Of a stretch of DNA of 64,000 bases, positions 55,716 through 64,000 are shown one piece after another. The notes under the pieces are model-generated. The model saw only the letters and a program-made list of their open reading frames with translations, ran no database searches and was not told the origin of the DNA. How positions within the stretch are numbered: the stretch's first letter is position 1; the number at the start of each line of letters is the position of its first letter. Location of the stretch: positions 1 through 64,000 of the forward strand of contig ARYC01017349.1 of the NCBI GenBank assembly GCA_000711775.1, written 5' to 3'. This DNA is from Oxytricha trifallax (lineage: Eukaryota > Ciliophora > Spirotrichea > Sporadotrichida > Oxytrichidae). A program made the translations under genes and the position numbers.

Positions 55716-58700
55716 ATGGATATAGAAAGATTGAACAAGTTGAAGCAGATATGCTTTACTAAACCCTCTTAAAATCGTAAAAAGCAGCCATTTTAATCAT
55801 CAAAGTCGCCGGTTAACTCTAACCCTTAACTAAGACCTAATCTTGAAAATCTAAACCAAAACATTATGCAAAAGAATGGCATGTTAAACAATAAAAATCA
55901 AAAGAAAGATCATCTCAAAGAGTTTGAAAAAGAGGTATCTCATAAATATGAGCAAAAGCAGAAAAAGTTAGAGGAAAACATAAAAAGATTCAACGAATCC
56001 ATCAAGAGTAAGAGATTAGAGAAAGAAAATTAATCTCAAAATAGGACTTTATTGGGTCAAAATTAAAGATATAATAATGCACAATCTAGAACTCTCTCGC
56101 CTGTTAGGCTTAATGATCAATCGTATTTCCCAGAGTTTAAATAGAGAAATATGCTTCTAGATATTCAAAATGAGAACATATCGCCGATCAAAAGAGCGAG
56201 CTCAGTTAATAAGTACGCAGGCCAAAATAAATAAATGCAGAATTATGGATTAAATAGAGTGAATTTTAGAGAAGTGTCCCCATTTAAGTCTATAAACAGC
56301 ATTTCCTTAGACTTTGAAAACTAAAATTAAGATCATAGCTTCTGCGGTACCTCACAATTTGGTTTGAATAATCGATTGATGCCAATAAGCAGTACTTAAG
56401 ACTATAAGATTAGCAAGATTAAAGGATAATTGAGCTAATTACTTTCCATAGTTTCATATCCCTAAAATAAGCCAGTTATTAGCCATTAAAATATTGAATA
56501 AATGAGGCAAAAAATAAATGGAGCTTTCGATAAAATCTCAAGAATTCCTTTAACTGAATAATCAAAGCAACTTTTTAAAAAGTTTTTTTCCTTAATTTTT
56601 TATGTCAAAGCAACTGTAAAATGTAGTCCAGGGATGTTTGTATGACTTAAGCTAAAGAATCTAACTTTTCTCTTAATAAAAGCTAACTTCTCAAAATTTA
56701 AAAGTAATCTAAGAGATGCTCCACACAACTTAAGAGTAAAGCCTTAACTTAGACATTGAAGAATTATGTGATAGAGTGGTTGAATTTACAATAACTTTTA
56801 AACTGCAATAGGGATTCGAGAGGTTGGAGAAAATTCAGAGAGATAAATAGCTTTTCCAAATCAAATTTACATTTGGAAAGTTTAGAAGGATGTAGTAAGT
56901 TTTTCAAAGATAGAAGTTGTTTCTATCTACGCTTGTTGGAAAATTAAGCGACAAATTTAAGTAAACTTGATTGTTCAAAATTAATGAGATGTTATTTTAA
57001 CTTTAATTTACCAAAATCAATTCAAAGCTTTTAAATAGTGGAAAACTGAGACATTAAACAAAGAAGAAGCAATGTTTTTATTTATTTATTAAGTCAATTT
57101 GAATTATTTAAGCAACTTAAATGATTGTGAGTAAAGTCTACCAAGAAATAATGCTCTAAAATTAATAAGGGAGTTACTCTTATAAAATTTTTAACAAATA
57201 ACTTGAAGCGTTTGTAATGAAAACAATAACTACAGCTTCTAAATTAAATAAGACTAGTTCCTTTATTGATCCTATTTACGTAAACAATTTACTCTAACCA
57301 TATTTTTACAAGATTATTGATGGTGATGATTAAAATGAGTAAATTTAAGAATTTCCTGAGAATTACAATATTCTTTAAGATATGATATAGAGCAAGTCAA
57401 GTAAATCGAAATTTATTGAGAACATTATGGATACTAAAACTTTCAACAGCCAATTTGATATTCCCTTCACTTAAAATAGTACGAGCTTTTTGAAGGATAC
57501 CAATCGACTATCTTAACTGTATATTCCTATCTATAAATCAAATACCTCTAGTAGCCTAAACAAAAAACAGATAATGATAGTGAGAGTTTCATTAAGAAAT
57601 TTGTCACTTTAGGATTACTAAAAACTTATTCCTTCATTGAAAATGATCTCCAGCATGATTTAGCCATTAATTTCTTAATCACTTTAAGCTTTCAAAAAAA
57701 TTAAGAAGCTATACGATTTATCTAAAACTGGCTAACCCTCTGCATAATCAAATGACTAATCGTTTCTTACTTCAAAAGAATTCAACTTACTTTAGTATCT
57801 TCATGGCAAAACCTTAGAGTTATCTAGTATAAGGAATATCTCTGAATGTTTCAAACTTTCTCAGACTATCGTCAAAGAACTCTTTAATTATGATAAAGTA
57901 TAGATTCTATAATATAATTGTGGGAAAATTGAAAAGCTATACGATCAAAGTAAACCGAATTAAGTCGCACTTGGTTACTTATAAGATGAAAAAAGCTCTT
58001 AAGAGATTGGTTATATTATACAAAACATGATTACAACAGAAAATTCAGAAAAGATTAATGAAAGAATTTTACAAAAAATTGTTAAAGATTAAGATAAATT
58101 TGAGATGAGCAGAGAAATTATTAAAGACTAGGTTTTAATACACTTACCAAGTAACTTAAAATACCTTGCCCCTCAAAATTAATAACTATTTAATATGAAA
58201 TCAGGTGAAATTTATTTGTTCTTATCACAAAATAAAGCTTGGCCTAAGTCTTATTTTTTATAAAAAACCTTCAATTTACCTTTTCTTTTTAAATCAAAAA
58301 TCTGTTTGACATTATTTATCTCTTAAAATAACTTTAATTTCCAAATTAATAATAGATTGATTACTAATACTTTTTGAGATTAGAGAAAAAGCTTGAAAAA
58401 GAAAAATCTCAAGAACTTTTCATAGATAAGTTTTGCCAAAGCTAATAAATTCACAAAACTTTCACTTCACTAATAAGAGCAATAATCTCAAAAATGAAAC
58501 AACTAGAACTTTAAGTAAGCAGTTAGCTTATTCCAAATATTTAAGACTCAAGATTTAATGAGCTTGAAATGACAAAAATTAATCAGATTAATGAAGACCT
58601 TAAAATGTAACTAGACATTTCAAAAGCAACAGACATCTTTATTGAAGAGTTGAAGCATTTGGATATATTTTAAAACTTCGACATTTTGCAATAGAAACTT

Positions 58701-61700
58701 GGGGATTTAATTATTGATAAAATCCCATAAGCAGTAAAAACGCAACTTTTCCTTTCAAAAGATGACAATGCAGACATATTTTACACATATGTTCTTGATA
58801 AAAATCCTAGATCTAAGAGTTAATAACAGAGAGTCCTAAATGAAAATCATAATCTGGAAAATATTATGGGCAATACTATGAAGTAAAATATTAATCAAAG
58901 GTTTTAAAAGGTTGATGCAATTGATCAAAGCAATTTACCTAAAATCTAAATCAATATTGTTCCCATTTAAAGATTGCAATTAAATTAAGATTTTTATAAA
59001 ATTTTCTTTAACAATAATAAAAATTTGATAGATCATTAGCAAAATTTACAAAACACATAAATGAGTCATCGTTAATCAGAGACAGACACAAATTCACAAG
59101 CTGTGCATTAATTAATTAGCTATCGTTAGTAAAATGAATAAAACCATGTTGAAATTCTCCGCATAAAATCTCACTAATAAGCAAGACCTTAGTCACAGAT
59201 TAATTAAGCACCTCAAAACACCTTTGTTTAAAGCAATGATCATGCTATTCATCACTAACATTAACTCACAACTCATTAACAATTGCTACTTTAGCATTAA
59301 TTAGATGACATCAGTTCTATTTCAGCAGGAGATGCTCACACTATAATACAAACTTCTTAGAATTTCCATTTTTAAAGCATTTATTTTAACCCAAATGAAA
59401 AGAACAGTTTCATGATAAACACCTTCATTGGTGCAGATACCCAAGACCCAGTTATAGTTTAACTATGTCATCAGAGATAACCATCTCTAACTAGACAGCC
59501 AAGCTTGAATTTATTCGGTGCAACTTCTTCCTCTACCAATCTAAGAAACCAAATTCACTTACTCAACAACATCAATCCTAATCTGTAAAACCATCATAAT
59601 CAATAGTACTCTATGTTAAAGAGAGACAAAAGTGCTTAATCAGAGCTACACACCCTTCCCTAATAGATTCAAATAGAAAATAGCAATCTACAGTTTTAAC
59701 AGTAAAATGTCTAGGAACCAATTAATTTCATAAACATCAAGGATTATCAATAAGAAATCAATGTGAAAATGCAGGGAATTAATAAACCTCCACTCACTCC
59801 AATTTATACATAGTTTTAGCAAAATCAGTCAAAACTCAATAAAACTTAATAGACTTAGTAGGAATTTCTGTTGACTTCTAATTTCATATTGGAGAATACT
59901 ATAAGTGCAAATGAAGAAATTGATATATAAATTGGCTGTCTGAATCCTGCAATGAAACTCATTGAATTTCCAATATATAACAACAATAAATATGATAAAA
60001 TAGTTTAGAATAAATATTTAATATATATAATATGATAATTAAATAAAAAAAGATATTTTAACAAAGATACTGTGAAATCAATATTATGGGAATAAATTGA
60101 AATAAGTCAAAATTAATTAATTTAAGTGCAATACATTAATTTCAAAAATAATAAAATGTAAACTTAGATTTATAAGAGCTTATTATTTATGATTTTTTAT
60201 GGTATGATTCTAATTAATTTTCATTAGAAATTATAATTTCTTTTATTTATATAAGTAAAATATTTCTTATGAAATTAGTTATGATTCTTTACAGACAATT
60301 AGTATTTTATCTTGTGTAAATATATCTTATGATTATAAAATATACTATAAATAGTTGTTTCTAAATAAATTTTATCACCTGCAATAATAAGCTTCGCAAT
60401 AGATTAAAAAGAACCACTAATAAAAAGAAACCTGAAGAACGATAGAAGGTTTAACATGTTCATAGATAATTTAATAAATCATGATGAGGAAAAACGTGGA
60501 ACTGTCAGTGAAAACTCAATTATTATTCCTATGATATATGGAATTGACAATAAATGCATTGGAGTCATCCAAGTATCAAACAATTAATATTAGAATCCTT
60601 AAATATTGAATGAATTAGAGAATTTATTAAAGATAAGCTTGAAATAGCAACCATTATTCCCAACAATGACTAGAATTAATGCAATTAATAAAAAATACTA
60701 CTTACATTCTTCTTTATCTTTTTTGGTTTTCTAATATTCCAATTCTATCAGGCTGTTATTGAATATAAAATTTATCTCATGATAAAATAAGGTATTTCTA
60801 AATTAAGTTTGAAAGAATTAAATGATTTTATCTTGATAATATTTAGTCTTTATTCAATGCCTTTTCTTTCTCTATCCATGCTTTTTCTCTCAATCTGTAT
60901 TTTTGAAAAAGCTCTTTAATAGCAATTATCGCATTAAGCTTTAGTCAATCTTTACTATTAAGTCACTAAAAATAAGTCAAGAATATTATGTGAATTACTT
61001 TTTTGCAAAAATTAGTCATAGTTTTCTGACTCGTCTTCTGGAACTGATGAATTAGGAACTTATCCGTCCTAAATGAAATGTTACATATTTTATGGAAATA
61101 TATTTACTTAATTTTGCTGATAATTATCGTCATGCAAATTCTTCAGGGATAAAGTCTAATTTAGCTAGTATTGCTTCTAGCAATCATCACAGAGTCTTTT
61201 TTATGTAATTTTCCCTCCAATGTTTGATGTAAATTAGGTTGAATTTAATCTTTTATGTGAAGAACAACCGTTTGATGTCGGTGAGTAAATTGTAGTAGCA
61301 TTTAATTGTGATGTTTATGAAAAAGCAAAACTGAAATTCTTTGGGGACGAAGGAGATTTTAGTATTAAATGCTATTTACCAAGGTTATAATCAATCCCGC
61401 CGGGCCCAGGGATATACTCTAAAAAAGGGAAGTTAAAATAAGAAATATTTTATATTACGATCTCTAATTTTATCGAATCTATCTGATGTGGAGTAGGTGA
61501 ACATTTTTAGATTGCTGTTATAATTTTGAATTTTGTTTTATTTTTCTATTTATAATATCAATTAAATCCATCTATAGTAATTTTTATTTTTGTTTTTACA
61601 GTATCAAACAATGATAAGCAATCTATTTTCACAGAGTAAGATGTGTCAGTCTTACAGCTGATTTCAGATAAATTGACAAAATTTTTAATCGATTACAAGG

Positions 61701-64000
61701 AGCAATTTGGTACAAAGTACTCTTTAAAAAGTAAATGGAGGTCTCCATGTTACATTCCTATTTAGAAAACTAATCTGTGACTAAGATCCTAAGAATGGCA
61801 AATAATTTATTCCTAAAGTCTCAATCAAAGCCAATCAAATCTGTTTATAAATTTATCTCTAAATGTGAAGATTATCTTCAAAATGTGTTCAATTGCAAAT
61901 ATGCACAGATTTTATGTGTGAGTCATGAAACTTAAGATGTGCTTTCATTTTAAGCTAAAGTATTGGTCAATTAAGAAATAGAAAACTCTAAACCCATTAC
62001 TAAGGTTAGGCTTATTAAAAGATGTCACTTAAATGAAAACAGTATTGCTACAAGCCTGATTAAAAATTAATTGAATGATCCTGTGATATGGCCATTGCCT
62101 TAAAATGATTACATCCTTATAGGTGATGATGATATTTCAGAGAAAGAACCAAAATAAGTCATGGGCTCAGTATCATATCAATTGCTGACTCAAAGGCAAT
62201 TTAAAGCAAGCATAGATGCTCCTTAGAATTCAGGAATTGAGTATTGCCCTTAGACTTACTTAGCAATATGCATTAGAGATCAGCAAGATAGAGTGCTAGC
62301 TGTTGTTCAATTAATGCAGAGACTTAATGGGTTTAAATTTACTGAGCAAGATATCAAGCATCTTGGCATGATATCAGATCATTTGTCCTAAATATTTATT
62401 CATATTGAAACTCAAAACTATCTCTAATAGTTTAGCTAAGACAAATTGAAAGGAATTGAGATTGTATCAAAGGTACTAAACAGACAAGTTAAACATCATT
62501 ACAAAGGTTTATTTAGAGAACTCTTAGCTTTTAAGTATGGCTAGTAGAACCTTTTGAAGAACAAGATTATGCGTAAATTCTTGGATAGGCACTTGAAAGT
62601 TGATAATATATTGATATAGAGAATCTAAAAACTAGTTGAAATGAGAAAGAAATATGATGAACAAAATAAATCTTAGGCATTTATTAAGCTCAGATAAAAA
62701 ATCAAATACTTAACTGAGAAAAGATAAAAGAATGGTTAAAAATGTGTATAGATTCTAACCAAATATGATAAATTATTGAAAATAAGAGTCAAGGACACAG
62801 TATTCAAATTTTGGGAATAATTTAAGAAGCAGGATTTTAGTGAAATCACACATTTCGGTCCTAAAGGAGATAGCTAAAACAGTATAATTGAATAATTTTT
62901 CATTAATTTCAGGAATTTAAATATTTGTCATAGCTTTGATGTTAACAATTTTTAGAGCTAAATTCTCAATAGCAGATAAGCTCCTCAGCACACGAACCCA
63001 AACTTATATTCTACTTTCAATCTTGTTCAAGATTAAAGCAGCTATTTTTCAGGGGAAAATTTTGTGAATCAATCAAGTATTTTAGATGAATCGAGTTTAA
63101 CATCAATAATATACTTAAAGGCTAAGGCAGTTTATAAATTTAGGAAATTTTTCAATTAAAATTTTCTCAGAGTAATGTTTAACACTCTGAAGATTAAGTT
63201 ATTCTCAGACTTACCTACAAAGAAAATTAACAATCTATTTTTCAATGAAGATACTTTGAAATTGCTTAAAATGCATAGAATTTTATCCAAAAATTATCAT
63301 ACACTCAGAGTGAAATTCTTCAATGCATTTGTCAATCATAACAACCATAAACAAAGAAGAGATAAGTCTTTGAAACAATTGTTAGATAAAAAGTACAAGA
63401 AATTTGTCTCTTTTGGAATTAAGACCTGGCAAACTTAAACGGAGAACTCAATCAGAAATGATCTGAAGCAAGAGAAATCTTATGTATCTTTGCTTACTGA
63501 ATAATGCAAAGAAGGGACAATTTTACAAATGATGATAATTGGAATTAACTAGGCTTTCTAATCAAGCAATTACTAGTCTATAGACGAATGCTTGAATTCT
63601 ATTGAGATTAAGTAGCTTTTTATGAACCTATGTGAAAACATTTAAAGTTAAACCTTACAGCCCTACTCTATGGTCTTGACTTTCAAGCTCCCTGAAAATT
63701 ATCATACATCTGGAAGTTAATACGCAATGTTTGTTTACCCTTCTCAAGAGATTGAATTCAGTAGAACAGCTTTTAATTAATAGCTCTCTCACCTCTCATC
63801 AATAAATGAAATTTCTAGAGCTGAAAAGATGCCGAATCATTTCTCTTCTATTTCAGAAATTGGTGGAAATAATATTGCTACTGGTACAAATGGACAGTTA
63901 GATGGACTTAACAATAATTTTAATTAGAATTTAATTACAGAGAACAGTTAACCTATGTTCTATTGCGCTGATTTCTCTAATGATGCTATCTTCAATCTCC
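55716..64000 (+). CDS. Very long multi-GAF-domain protein (continues past the window)
   Basis: GAF domains bind cyclic nucleotides or other small ligands. ATG 55716 (MDIERLNKLKQICFTK), then a Lys/Glu/Gln-rich region to about 56640 (KYEQKQKKLEENIKRF). Next: 56700-56990, 57140-58380 (first GAF-like part: SIRNISECFKLSQTIVKEL, FNYDKVQILQYNCGKIEK), 58545-60030 (Gln/Asn-rich, long open frame) and 60395-60584 (AIDQKEPLIKRNLKNDRRF, IIIPMIYGIDNKCIGVIQ). Across an IES with a 13-bp pointer, 61600 onward supplies the rest of that GAF (KQSIFTEQDVSVLQLISD). A further GAF is at about 62200-62420 (AICIRDQQDRVLAVVQLM, FTEQDIKHLGMISDHL). A long basic helical region (62440-63430, KLRQKIKYLTEKRQKNG) follows. Open at 64000; no TGA yet. 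Confidence 0.65.
60585..61612. other. IES in the GAF gene (13-bp pointer AGTATCAAACAAT)
   Basis: The 13-bp direct repeat at 60572-60584 and 61600-61612 marks the edges. Joining across it gives an unbroken GAF core (GVIQ-VSNN-DKQSIFTEQDV). The 1,028-bp IES is not mere AT filler: it carries a long antisense coding frame (60748-61450). Confidence 0.88.
60748..61450 (-). CDS. Antisense coding block with a SHIPPO/ODF3-like PGP motif, inside an IES
   Basis: An open minus-strand frame of about 230 codons ends at TGA 60748-60750, reading TAA/TAG as Gln. Near its start is LEYIPGPGGIDYNLGK, which resembles the P-G-P-x-x-Y repeat of SHIPPO/ODF3 proteins of axonemes and outer dense fibres. Then come SPSSPKNFSFAFSQTS and SSVPEDESENYDQFLQK. 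A second frame near 60780-60890 (LFQKYRLREKAWIEKEKA) also looks coding, so an intron may lie near 60910. No ATG opens the frame: it is probably one MDS (or an exon set) of another gene whose other parts lie elsewhere. Only one PGP motif is present, so the family call is tentative. Confidence 0.5.

Noticed and set aside
20485..64000. In-frame TAA and TAG codons as signs of pseudogenes
   Set aside because: They occur throughout well-conserved proteins at Gln positions, while true ends are TGA; this is the ciliate code.

Overview
This looks like a piece of the germline (micronuclear) genome of a spirotrich ciliate close to Oxytricha/Sterkiella. Four things point that way. Real genes read through TAA and TAG (as Gln) and stop only at TGA. 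Introns are short, AT-rich GT..AG. Genes are cut into macronuclear-destined segments (MDSs) by AT-rich internal eliminated sequences (IESs) bounded by short direct repeats (pointers). And the window holds TBE transposons, whose inverted repeats end in the telomere-like C4A4C4. Standard-code ORF calling therefore sees only fragments of the genes. Exon ends below were read by eye, and function calls are from motif recognition only.

Layout. 1-2348: right part of a TBE with an intact DD34E transposase, inserted in a long minus-strand gene (2352-9145). 9625-20410, minus strand: a Lys/Gln-rich coiled-coil gene, a VPS10/sortilin-type receptor and a low-complexity gene. 20485-27518: a MAM33/p32-like mitochondrial protein (+), an unrecognised gene (-), a HEAT/exportin-like gene (+) and an ankyrin gene (+). 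27694-32809: EF-hand genes (+). 32865-37938: a coiled-coil gene (-) with a GC-rich hairpin island just upstream, then a second exportin-like gene (-). 38153-53483: two germline copies of ribosomal protein eL27/L27a (uL15 family; -), either side of a HEAT-repeat phosphatase-regulator-like gene (+), followed by a scrambled ribosomal protein S24 gene. 53749 to the end: a Gln/Ser-rich gene and a very long multi-GAF-domain gene (+), one of whose IESs carries an antisense coding block with a SHIPPO/ODF3-type PGP motif.

The main story is mobile DNA in layers. A complete 4.9-kb TBE sits inside the coding sequence of the HEAT gene; removing it with one AAT restores the frame exactly. That TBE itself carries two unrelated short inverted-repeat elements, one with an 8-bp and one with a 3-bp target duplication. 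A 564-bp internally deleted TBE lies inside an IES of L27a copy 1, absent from copy 2. A separate 0.4-kb fold-back family occurs twice, once beside a coding segment and once in an S24 intron.
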